Shown here piece by piece: positions 1 through 5,989 of a DNA stretch of 17,751 nt. The stretch is from Bacillota bacterium (GTDB lineage Bacteria > Bacillota > Dethiobacteria > DTU022): positions 1-17,751 of the forward strand of contig JAAZHP010000295.1 of NCBI GenBank assembly GCA_012510625.1. The letters are read 5' to 3'. The number at the start of each line of letters is the position of its first letter. Position 1 is the stretch's first letter. The position numbers were made by a program, and so were the translations under genes. The notes under the pieces were generated by a model. It searched no databases, was not told where the DNA came from, and saw only the letters and a list, made by a program, of their open reading frames with translations.

Positions 1-58
1 CGAGCATAGGCGGCAATTATTCAGGCTAGACTAAATATTGCCCCGCCGCTTTACTGTA

Positions 59-87
59 TTGACGGAACAAGGGGGGGCGGATAGAAT
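59..87 (+). promoter_or_regulatory. SigA promoter of the yabE-type gene
   Basis: TTGACG (59-64) and TAGAAT (82-87) are separated by 17 bp, and each differs from the SigA consensus by one base. The spacer contains a run of seven G. Predicted transcription would begin at about 93-95. That leaves almost no leader before the ATG at 97 and so supports the downstream TTG start at 115. This is read from the sequence; activity is inferred. Confidence 0.65.
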
Positions 88-99
88 AGACCTGGTATG

Positions 100-117
100 G
101 GGGAGGAGAGAGCATTG
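100..117 (+). promoter_or_regulatory. Shine-Dalgarno and TTG start of the yabE-type gene
   Basis: GGGGAGGAG at 100-108 ends 6 nt before an in-frame TTG at 115. The ATG at 97 has no Shine-Dalgarno at a usable distance and lies about at the predicted transcription start. The TTG is therefore the better start, and the Shine-Dalgarno falls inside the longest open frame. Confidence 0.7.
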
Positions 118-1275
118 GGAACTCTGCCTATCCTGAGAGCCGGCCGGGGGCTGAATCTGCTTCCGGCAAAAAAGAGCTTCCAGGAACTCGGCGGCAAAGT
201 GGCGGCTTTTTGTAAAAGTCACCCCCTGGCGCTTTTCTACAGCTGCCTGATCATCCTGTCAGTCCTTGTGTACCAGTATGCGCGCCATACTGTGACTTTC
301 TATGTTGACGGCGAGGAACTTTTTACAGCCCACACCTTCTGCCGGACTGTAGAGGAAATAATTGAAGAGAAGGGAATTCAGCTCCACCCTCGCGACCGGG
401 TGATTCCTGAACGCGGCTCCCTGTTAACCCAACATTCGCGCATTGATGTCCAGAAGGCTTTTGAAGTTATCGTGGTGGACGGGAATAAGCTTTCTTTTAT
501 CATAACCCCTACGAAACCGGTAAGAGAACTGCTTGCCGAAGAGGGCTTTGAGCTTGGGCCCCAAGACCGGATCGAACCGGAGGGGCTCGAAGAAGCTTAC
601 GATGGCGCATTAATCGAAATAATCCGGGTGCAGAAACACTATGTCAGCAACCGCAGCGCCGTTCTCTACGATGAAATTGTTAAGAAAAATCCGCAGCTGG
701 ATCGGGGACTTTCCCGGGTAATCCGCGAAGGACGCCCCGGGCTCCAGGAGGAGTTGATTGAGGTTACCACCGAAAACGGAGTGGAAGTAAAAAGAGAGGT
801 GGTGTCATCTCTTCTCCTGGAGAAGCCGCTGGACAAGATCGTGGAGTATGGCGACAATACAACCCTGGAGCGGGAAGGCCGGGTGATGGAGTTTGACCGG
901 GTCCTGACCATGACAGCGACGTCTTACTGCCCGGGGACGCCCGGCTCGGGCTGCCCGCTGGATCATAATGGACATGCCTTTTGCACGGGCCGCTATAACA
1001 ACGGCTACACCTATACCGGCAAGAAAGCGGTTCAGGGCCTGGGCACGCTCAGCTCGCCGCGGATGGTGGCCGTCGATCCGCGGGTAATCCCTCTGGGCAG
1101 CCTGCTTTATATTGAACCGATCCCAGGAATCGGCAAGATCGGTTTTGCCCGGGCGGAGGATATCGGCGGAGCGATTAAGGGCAACAGGATTGATCTATTA
1201 TACGATTACCATAGCGATGTGGCCAAATTTGGTCTGAAACGCGGTGTAAAAGTTTACATTTTGAAAAAAATATAA
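115..1275 (+). CDS. yabE: YabE/RpfB-like membrane-anchored G5/3D-domain cell-wall protein
   Basis: Predicted 386-aa envelope protein. Numbering is from the TTG start; the longest frame, from ATG 97, adds six residues. An N-terminal hydrophobic segment at about 38-55 acts as an uncleaved signal anchor. Two DUF348 repeats follow at about 59-104 and 114-160, then a G5 domain at about 175-247 and a C-terminal 3D domain at about 262-386. The three conserved aspartates of the 3D fold are visible in AVDPR (D321), AEDIGG (D349) and NRIDLL (D360). This fold is related to the MltA lytic transglycosylase barrel, so a peptidoglycan-cleaving role during growth or germination is likely. The 3D domain carries an insertion with three cysteines at about C272, C280 and C290. 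Position directly upstream of ksgA matches yabE of Bacilli, though rnmV, usually between them, is absent. The family call is firm; the enzymatic activity is inferred from the family. Confidence 0.88.
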   Translation: MGTLPILRAGRGLNLLPAKKSFQELGGKVAAFCKSHPLALFYSCLIILSVLVYQYARHTVTFYVDGEELFTAHTFCRTVEEIIEEKGIQLHPRDRVIPERGSLLTQHSRIDVQKAFEVIVVDGNKLSFIITPTKPVRELLAEEGFELGPQDRIEPEGLEEAYDGALIEIIRVQKHYVSNRSAVLYDEIVKKNPQLDRGLSRVIREGRPGLQEELIEVTTENGVEVKREVVSSLLLEKPLDKIVEYGDNTTLEREGRVMEFDRVLTMTATSYCPGTPGSGCPLDHNGHAFCTGRYNNGYTYTGKKAVQGLGTLSSPRMVAVDPRVIPLGSLLYIEPIPGIGKIGFARAEDIGGAIKGNRIDLLYDYHSDVAKFGLKRGVKVYILKKI

Positions 1276-1306
1276 TGGCGCTGCCTCCTCGAAAGAAGGG
1301 TTGGCC

Positions 1307-2182
1307 ATGCCTGGCGTGCCGGGACTACCGGATTTGACCTCGCCGCGCCGTTTGCTGCTCTACCTCGAGCAGAGAGGGCTGCGGCCGCGGCGCGGCTGGG
1401 GGCAGAATTTTTTAATTGACGGCAATATCGCCCGCAAGGTTGTGGAAGCGGCGGAGCTTGGCCCCGGCGAAGCAGCCGTGGAGATAGGGCCCGGAGCGGG
1501 CGCTCTCACGGCCATACTGGCCCGCCGCAGCGTGCGTCTTCTTGCCCTGGAGCTGGACCGCGGGCTGGCCGCAGCCCTGGAGGAAATGCTGCGGTCTTTT
1601 CCGCATGTCAGGGTACTGCAAAAAGATGCGCTGAAAGTGAAGTGGGCGGAGCTGATTTGCGGCTATTTCGGGCCGGAGGCTGCGCCAACCCTTATTGCCA
1701 ATCTCCCTTACCAGATTTCCGGCCCGCTGCTTTATAACCTTTTTAAGGAAAATTTTCCTTTCAAAAAGGCTGTGCTCATGTTTCAAAAAGAGGTTGCCGC
1801 AAGGTTGGCCGCAGCGCCTGGCAGCGCCTCATACGGGGCTCTCTCGGTATTCTGCCGCTACTATGCCCCGGCCGAGATACTCTTTCCCGTTTCCAGGCAA
1901 GTTTTTTGGCCCCGTCCGAAGGTCGATTCGGCGGTGGTAAAGCTGCAGCCGCGCCCGCGCAGCCTTGATGCCGGTGAAGAAGAGCTATTCTGGAAAATCG
2001 TGCAGGCTTCTTTCCGGCAGCGCCGGAAAATACTGGCCAACAGCCTTGGCGGAGTTTTCTCCCGGAGCAGGGAAGAGCTCCTCTCAATACTGCACCTGGC
2101 CGGGGTTGAGCCTCAGGCCAGGGCGGAAATGCTCTCGATGGAGCAATTTGCAAAGATAGCCCGGATCGCTTACAATTATTAA
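1307..2182 (+). CDS. ksgA: 16S rRNA (adenine1518-N6/adenine1519-N6)-dimethyltransferase
   Basis: Predicted 291-aa SAM-dependent enzyme that dimethylates two adjacent adenines in the 3' terminal hairpin (helix 45) of 16S rRNA during late 30S assembly. Motif I (VEIGPGAGALT) is at about 58-68, the SAM-ribose acidic residue in LELD at 81-84, KDAL near 107, and the catalytic NLPY motif at 132-135. The N-terminal GQNFL signature (32-36) and the C-terminal helical domain with FRQRRK are typical. I start at ATG 1307 because GAAAGAAGGG (1291-1300) lies 6 nt upstream. An in-frame TTG at 1301 would touch the Shine-Dalgarno. The gene begins 31 nt after yabE and is probably cotranscribed with it. Full length for the family. 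Confidence 0.96.
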   Translation: MPGVPGLPDLTSPRRLLLYLEQRGLRPRRGWGQNFLIDGNIARKVVEAAELGPGEAAVEIGPGAGALTAILARRSVRLLALELDRGLAAALEEMLRSFPHVRVLQKDALKVKWAELICGYFGPEAAPTLIANLPYQISGPLLYNLFKENFPFKKAVLMFQKEVAARLAAAPGSASYGALSVFCRYYAPAEILFPVSRQVFWPRPKVDSAVVKLQPRPRSLDAGEEELFWKIVQASFRQRRKILANSLGGVFSRSREELLSILHLAGVEPQARAEMLSMEQFAKIARIAYNY

Positions 2183-2211
2183 TAAAATAAGGTGAAAGGT
2201 CGTAATAGATA

Positions 2212-2688
2212 ATGGAATTTTACAGCCCGACCAGGGGGAAGCTCTCCTTTGAGGCTGTATTTGAAGATATCGGCACTTATTCCGGTGAGAATCCCGAGGA
2301 CAAGTATAAGTTAATCATCGGGACCGATTCTCACGCCTATACTCGCAAGAGCGTTGTTTTTGTGACTGCAATTATTATTCACCGTATCGGCAAGGGAGGG
2401 CGCTTTTACTACCGCAAGCAGAGAACCCGTTACATGGAAAGCCTGCGGCAGCGGATTTATTATGAAACTTTTCTCAGCCTCGAAGTGGCGGCAAAGATCA
2501 CGGAAAAGCTGGCTGAAAACGGGGCGGCTGAACTGAACGTGGAGATCCATCTTGACGTGGGCGAAAAGGGAGAAACCCGCGAGATTATTAAAGAAGTGGT
2601 GGGCATGGTCATCGGCAGCGGCTATCATGCCCGGATCAAGCCTGAATCATACGGCGCCACCACCATTGCCGACAGGTTTACACACTGA
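2212..2688 (+). CDS. ykuK: YkuK-like RNase H-fold protein (DUF458 family)
   Basis: Predicted 158-aa cytoplasmic protein. It resembles the B. subtilis YkuK family, assigned to the RNase H-like superfamily, whose activity is not established to my knowledge. The acidic first-strand motif IGTDSHA is near residue 36. A second acidic strand, HLDVGEKGET, is near 114, and a conserved C-terminal segment, KPESYGATTIAD, is near 142. Together these give the spaced acidic residues expected of an RNase H-type active site. The start has AAGGTGAAAGGT at 2189-2200. The gene follows ksgA by 29 nt and is probably in the same operon. It stands where the sporulation protease gene yabG sits in B. subtilis, but shares no feature of YabG. 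The family is confident; the function is unknown. Confidence 0.8.
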   Translation: MEFYSPTRGKLSFEAVFEDIGTYSGENPEDKYKLIIGTDSHAYTRKSVVFVTAIIIHRIGKGGRFYYRKQRTRYMESLRQRIYYETFLSLEVAAKITEKLAENGAAELNVEIHLDVGEKGETREIIKEVVGMVIGSGYHARIKPESYGATTIADRFTH

Positions 2689-2717
2689 GACTCCACAGCT
2701 CTCAAATTCGCTTTTTC

Positions 2718-2747
2718 TTGACAAATCAAGTGGATTTATGTTAATAT
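2718..2747 (+). promoter_or_regulatory. Strong SigA promoter of veg
   Basis: A perfect TTGACA (2718-2723) is followed after 18 bp by TAATAT (2742-2747). The bases TGT at 2739-2741 give an extended -10. The veg promoter of B. subtilis is a classic strong vegetative promoter, and this one occupies the same place. It lies about 34 nt upstream of the chosen GTG start. Confidence 0.7.
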
Positions 2748-2780
2748 TTCATAAAAGGTATCTACAAGGTGGTTTTTTAT

Positions 2781-3044
2781 GTGTCTAAAGATGTTCTTCT
2801 TGAAATACGCAAAAAACTTGAACCTCATGTCGGAGAAAGAATCAAGTTAAAGGCAAACCGGGGTCGTCGTAAAACCTTTGAAAAAGAGGGCATCCTGGAG
2901 AGTACCTATCCCTCTATTTTTGTAATCCGCATCGATGAACCGAACTATTTTCAAAGGGTTTCTTTCAGCTATGCCGATGTGCTCACAGAAACGGTGGAGC
3001 TGAGCTTCGGCGAGGATAAGAGGTATCGTTCAGTAGGCCTGTAA
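2781..3044 (+). CDS. veg: Veg protein (biofilm/sporulation-associated, DUF1021 family)
   Basis: Predicted 87-aa small basic protein, the usual length for Veg. The core LKANRGRRK (about 24-32), the ILESTYPSIFVI segment and the C-terminal SYADVLTETVEL block match B. subtilis Veg closely. Veg is highly expressed and has been linked to biofilm matrix gene expression, apparently through SinR, in B. subtilis; its molecular role in Clostridia is unclear. The start is GTG 2781 because AAGGTGG (2766-2772) lies 8 nt upstream. The longer frame from GTG 2769 begins inside that Shine-Dalgarno. It is a single-gene transcription unit between its own promoter and terminator. Confidence 0.93.
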   Translation: MSKDVLLEIRKKLEPHVGERIKLKANRGRRKTFEKEGILESTYPSIFVIRIDEPNYFQRVSFSYADVLTETVELSFGEDKRYRSVGL

Positions 3045-3066
3045 TTATTTTATAAAAAAAATATAT

Positions 3067-3108
3067 AAAAAAACCGGAACCTTATTAGAAAAGGTGACGG
3101 TTTTTTTG
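3067..3108 (+). terminator. Intrinsic terminator of veg
   Basis: CCG (3074-3076) pairs with CGG (3098-3100). After an internal GAA/TGA element, CCTT (3080-3083) pairs with AAGG (3091-3094) around a 7-nt loop. The internal element can form two tandem G-A pairs plus A-U. An A7 run precedes the stem and a T7 run follows it (3101-3107), so the hairpin could act in both directions. Confidence 0.75.
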
Positions 3109-3151
3109 TTAAATAAATCACATTGCTCACAGCGCCTCCAGTAATCAGATC

Positions 3152-3181
3152 GTTTAAAGCAGCTCCTGAAACCGTAAAATA
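3152..3181 (+). promoter_or_regulatory. Putative SigG (forespore) promoter of sspF
   Basis: GTTTA (3152-3156), an 18-bp spacer and TAAAATA (3175-3181) resemble the SigG pattern GHATR-N18-CATNHTA, matching 4 of 5 positions and most of the -10. The GG pair that marks SigF promoters is absent upstream of the -10. Predicted transcription starts about 30 nt before the GTG. sspF of B. subtilis is SigG-controlled. The match is imperfect, so this is a moderate call. Confidence 0.45.
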
Positions 3182-3220
3182 TAAATGCCGTCTTTATTTT
3201 TTTAAAAAGGAGTTGATGCT

Positions 3221-3397
3221 GTGGCACGTCGTCGCCCGGTGATGTCGGAAGAACTCAAGTATGAGCTCGCTGCTGAACTGGGGGTGCAGGACCTGGTTCG
3301 CCGTGAAGGCTGGGGCAGCGTGAGCTCCCGCCAGTGCGGCAACCTGGTGACCAAGGCTATTGAACGGGCCGAGCGCTCGCTCCGCAAGGAATCATAA
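3221..3397 (+). CDS. sspF: Small acid-soluble spore protein, alpha/beta type (SspF-like)
   Basis: Predicted 58-aa protein, below the usual 60-residue gene-calling threshold. It opens MARRRPVMSEELKYELA, strongly like the RRR-VMS-E-KYELA opening of B. subtilis SspF. The conserved GWGSVSSR and GNLVTKAIERAE segments follow, corresponding to the DNA-binding helices of alpha/beta SASPs. These proteins coat forespore DNA in an A-like form and protect it from damage. The GTG start has AAAAAGGAG at 3204-3212, 8 nt upstream. The gene lies between veg and ispE as in Bacilli and has its own terminator. Odd points are a cysteine (C39) in the otherwise conserved SSR-x-GN region and no obvious GPR protease site. 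A long open frame on the opposite strand here is a shadow. Confidence 0.9.
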   Translation: MARRRPVMSEELKYELAAELGVQDLVRREGWGSVSSRQCGNLVTKAIERAERSLRKES

Positions 3398-3406
3398 GGA
3401 CGGCAG

Positions 3407-3436
3407 GTATGCCCGTTTCGGCGGGCATACTTTTTT
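3407..3436 (+). terminator. Intrinsic terminator of sspF
   Basis: A perfect 9-bp stem, GTATGCCCG (3407-3415) with CGGGCATAC (3422-3430), has a 6-nt loop and is followed at once by T6 (3431-3436). It separates the spore-protein unit from the metabolic operon downstream. Confidence 0.92.
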
Positions 3437-3440
3437 AAAA

Positions 3441-3469
3441 AAAGGATCAGGACCATTATTGTGGAATTA
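3441..3469 (+). promoter_or_regulatory. Putative SigH promoter of the nicotinamidase-ispE operon
   Basis: AAAGGATCA (3441-3449), 11 bp, then GTGGAATTA (3461-3469). This fits the SigH consensus RnAGGAwWW-N11/12-RnnGAATww with one mismatch (C for W at 3448). It lies directly after the sspF terminator, and the predicted start at about 3475 leaves a short leader containing the Shine-Dalgarno GGAGG (3490-3494). No good SigA promoter is seen between 3437 and 3501. A short AT-rich region could give a chance match. Confidence 0.42.
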
Positions 3470-3501
3470 TTTTTTTATTATTTTTAAATGGAGGATTTTA
3501 G

Positions 3502-4020
3502 ATGAAAGCCCTGCTTATTATCGATATGCTAAATGATTTTATCAAACCCGAGGGGGCGCTTTATATTGGCCCGGCGGCAGAGAAGGTTATCCCGGTGATC
3601 AAGGAAAGGCTGGATCTCTTCCGGCAGAAGAAAGAACCGGTCATCTTCATCTGCGATCGCCACCGCCAGGGCGATCTGGAGTTTGAAATGTTTCCCCCTC
3701 ACTGCCTGGAAGGCGAAGAAGGCGGAAAGGTAATTGACGAGCTGGCTCCCCGGCCCGAGGAGAGAATAATCTATAAACGGCGCTACAGCGCCTTTTTCGG
3801 GACGGAACTTGATCTCACACTGCGGGAATACGGCGTATCAGAGCTCGAGCTCACCGGTGTGGTCACCAATATCTGTGTTCTCTATACCGCCGCAGATGCG
3901 CGGATGCGGAATTACCAGGTATCTGTCGTCCCGGGCGCGGTGGCCGGGATCGATGAACAGGCGCACCGTTTTGCCTTGCAGGAGATGGAGAAAACCCTTG
4001 GAGTGACCTTGCTTAAATAA
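3502..4020 (+). CDS. pncA: Nicotinamidase (isochorismatase-like cysteine hydrolase)
   Basis: Predicted 172-aa cytoplasmic enzyme that hydrolyses nicotinamide to nicotinate and ammonia, the first step of NAD salvage by the Preiss-Handler route. The catalytic triad is visible: D8 in LLIIDMLNDF, K92 in IIYKRRYSAFFG, and C125 in VVTNICVLYTAADA. Candidate metal ligands D52, H54 and H67 lie in CDRH and FPPHC. ATG 3502 has GGAGG 7 nt upstream. The next gene, 19 nt downstream, uses the product nicotinate, which supports nicotinamidase over other isochorismatase-family activities. Compact for PncA but with all catalytic parts. This pair is not in this position in B. subtilis. Confidence 0.86.
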   Translation: MKALLIIDMLNDFIKPEGALYIGPAAEKVIPVIKERLDLFRQKKEPVIFICDRHRQGDLEFEMFPPHCLEGEEGGKVIDELAPRPEERIIYKRRYSAFFGTELDLTLREYGVSELELTGVVTNICVLYTAADARMRNYQVSVVPGAVAGIDEQAHRFALQEMEKTLGVTLLK

Positions 4021-4039
4021 ACTTGGAGGAGAAATCGCC

Positions 4040-5071
4040 GTGGATCTGATTACGCTGGCTGATGTGGAGAAGGCGCTGCCTGAAACAGCAGCAAGGTTTC
4101 ATGCGGCCACTCATGAGGAGATTGAAAAGGGCTGGACTACCGATATCTATTTTGTGCGCACCAGGGACCTTCTCAATTACATGGGGTTGGCGCAGACAGA
4201 GGTTACCGCGGAGATCTTTGCCTCCCGCGAAGGTCTTTTTGCCGGATCGGAAGAGGTCCTCTACCTGCTTCGCAACGCGGGTGTGCAGGTCTGGAGCCTT
4301 CCCGAAGGGGAGAAGATGGCCAAAAAAGAGGTGGTCATGCGCATTAAGGGGCCCTACGGCAATTTTGGCATTTTTGAAACCCCCATTTTGGGCATGCTCG
4401 CCAGCGCCAGCGGCTGGGCCAGCGCCGCGCGGCGGTGCAAGGAGGCTGCCGGGGAGCGGACCCTGCTCTGCTTCGGAGCGCGCCATCTCCATCCGGCGGT
4501 GGCGCCGGTAATGGAGCGGGCGGCGGTGCTCGGCGGCGCGGACGGATGCAGCTGCATCCTGGGAGCCTTGCTGCTGAAGCGCAGGCCCTCCGGAACGGTG
4601 CCGCATGCGGCCTTTTTAATTGCCGGTGACACCGTAAAGCTGGCCCGGGCCTACAATGATTTTGTTCCCGCGGATGAGCCGCGGATTATTCTTGTGGATA
4701 CATTTAAGGATGAAGCCGAAGAGGCGCTCCGGGTAGCCCGGGCCCTGGGTGAAAAGCTGTTCGGGGTCCGGCTCGACACCCCCGCCGAAAGAGGCGGGGT
4801 TACCCCGGAGCTGGTCCGGGAAGTGCGGGCCCGGCTGGACCAGGGCGGCTTCAAATCAGTGCAGATTGTTGTTTCCGGCGGCCTTGATCCAGAAAGGATT
4901 TCCCTGCTGGCGGAGGCGGGAGCGGACGCTTTTGGAGTGGGAAGCTATATCGCCCGTTCGCCGGCCATCGACATGACCATGGATCTGAAAGAGATCGGAG
5001 ATGAAGCGGTGGCCAAAAGAGGGCGCATCCCCGGAATAACGGACAACCCCCGCCTGGTCAAGATGCTATAA
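4040..5071 (+). CDS. pncB: Nicotinate phosphoribosyltransferase
   Basis: Predicted 343-aa enzyme converting nicotinate and PRPP (with ATP) to nicotinate mononucleotide. It belongs to the short NAPRTase class rather than the roughly 400-480-aa class. Recognised segments are WTTDIYFVRTRDLL near 32, the FGARHLHPAVAPVMERAA block at about 145-162, GTVPHAAFLIAGD at about 185-197, LVDTFKDE near 218, GVRLDTP near 243, and the barrel-end motif VVSGGLDPERI plus FGVGSYIA. GTG 4040 is chosen because GGAGGAG (4025-4031) lies 8 nt upstream. It completes salvage of nicotinamide together with the preceding nicotinamidase; the PRPP synthetase gene prs lies about 3.6 kb downstream in the same window. Confidence 0.9.
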   Translation: MDLITLADVEKALPETAARFHAATHEEIEKGWTTDIYFVRTRDLLNYMGLAQTEVTAEIFASREGLFAGSEEVLYLLRNAGVQVWSLPEGEKMAKKEVVMRIKGPYGNFGIFETPILGMLASASGWASAARRCKEAAGERTLLCFGARHLHPAVAPVMERAAVLGGADGCSCILGALLLKRRPSGTVPHAAFLIAGDTVKLARAYNDFVPADEPRIILVDTFKDEAEEALRVARALGEKLFGVRLDTPAERGGVTPELVREVRARLDQGGFKSVQIVVSGGLDPERISLLAEAGADAFGVGSYIARSPAIDMTMDLKEIGDEAVAKRGRIPGITDNPRLVKML

Positions 5072-5087
5072 AAAAGGCTAACAGACC

Positions 5088-5969
5088 ATGAACAGGGCAA
5101 TGCTAATCAAGGCTCCGGCCAAGATAAATCTCGGATTGACTGTTCTGCGGCGCCGGCCGGACGGTTACCACGACCTTCTCTCAGTGATGCAGCAGCTTTC
5201 ACTGGCCGACACCATCCTTCTGGAGCCGCAGGAAGAGCCGGGCTGGCGCTTCTTCTGTTCCGAACCTTCTCTTTCCGGCGAAGACAATCTCGTCTGCCGG
5301 GCGGCGGCGCTGCTGGCAGAGAAAGCGGGCCTGGGGAGCGCTCTTCCAGGCGTAAAGATGTCCCTCTTTAAAAATATCCCCGTAGCGGCGGGCCTCGGGG
5401 GAGGCAGCAGCGATGCCGCTGCGGCATTAAAGGGGCTGAACTCATACTGGGGATTGGGGTTGAGCTTCTCCGAGCTGCTGGAAGCAGGGGCGCAGCTCGG
5501 ATCCGATGTGCCCTTTTGTCTCCTGGGAGGAACGGCGCTGGCGCAGGGACGGGGAGAGAAGGTGGCGGCCATGCCCGGGCTGCCCTTTCACTGGGTCATC
5601 CTGGCCATGCCTCCGGAAATGCATCTGTCAACGGCACAGGTTTACGGAGCGCTGGAGCCGGCGCATCTGCTGCGCCCCCGCCTGGAACCTTTAATTGAGG
5701 CGATCCGGGAGCGGAGCAAACGGCTGCTCCATCTATGGTTTGCCGGGGAATCGACCAATACCCTGGAGGCGGTAGTTATGCCGCAGCACCTGCCTTTGCA
5801 GGCGCTGAAAAGAGAATTTCTAAATCTCGGCCTTCACCCGGCCATGTCCGGAAGCGGGCCGTCAATGTTCGCCCTTTGCGACAGCCTGGTTTCTGCCCGG
5901 GTGGCTGCCCGGGCCCTGGAGGATGCCGGGAACCGGGTCTTTTTATGCTGGACCAAATCCAACCCGTAA
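5088..5969 (+). CDS. ispE: 4-diphosphocytidyl-2-C-methyl-D-erythritol kinase
   Basis: Predicted 293-aa GHMP-superfamily kinase. It phosphorylates CDP-methylerythritol in the MEP pathway, supplying isoprenoid precursors, including those for undecaprenyl phosphate in wall synthesis. The N-terminal KAPAKINLGL carries the catalytic lysine (K12). The glycine-rich ATP loop PVAAGLGGGSSDAAAAL is at about 98-114. The catalytic aspartate is D140 in GSDVPF, and the C-terminal GHMP motif is MSGSGPSMFAL. ATG 5088 has a weak AAAAAGG upstream. An in-frame ATG at 5100 would give the more usual MLIKAPAK opening and cannot be excluded. The gene follows pncB by 16 nt. Full length. Confidence 0.95.
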   Translation: MNRAMLIKAPAKINLGLTVLRRRPDGYHDLLSVMQQLSLADTILLEPQEEPGWRFFCSEPSLSGEDNLVCRAAALLAEKAGLGSALPGVKMSLFKNIPVAAGLGGGSSDAAAALKGLNSYWGLGLSFSELLEAGAQLGSDVPFCLLGGTALAQGRGEKVAAMPGLPFHWVILAMPPEMHLSTAQVYGALEPAHLLRPRLEPLIEAIRERSKRLLHLWFAGESTNTLEAVVMPQHLPLQALKREFLNLGLHPAMSGSGPSMFALCDSLVSARVAARALEDAGNRVFLCWTKSNP

Positions 5970-5989
5970 ATGCGGAAGGAGTGTAGAGG

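Noticed and set aside
10..47. GGCAAT/ATTGCC stem near the window start as a terminator of an upstream gene
   Set aside because: Only 6 bp of stem with a 19-nt loop and no real T-run; the upstream gene is not in view.
2686..2717. Weak GAGA/TCTC hairpin after ykuK as a terminator
   Set aside because: A four-base stem with a short T-run; too weak to support.
2552..2788. 78-codon plus-strand frame bridging ykuK and veg
   Set aside because: Out of frame with ykuK, it reads across the veg promoter; no domain and no Shine-Dalgarno.
3202..3456. 84-codon minus-strand frame over sspF
   Set aside because: It is antisense to a clear SASP with promoter, Shine-Dalgarno and terminator, and it runs through that terminator.
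4013..4606. 197-codon minus-strand open frame
   Set aside because: It is a shadow of the nicotinate phosphoribosyltransferase gene; low-complexity Arg/Ala/Gly product.
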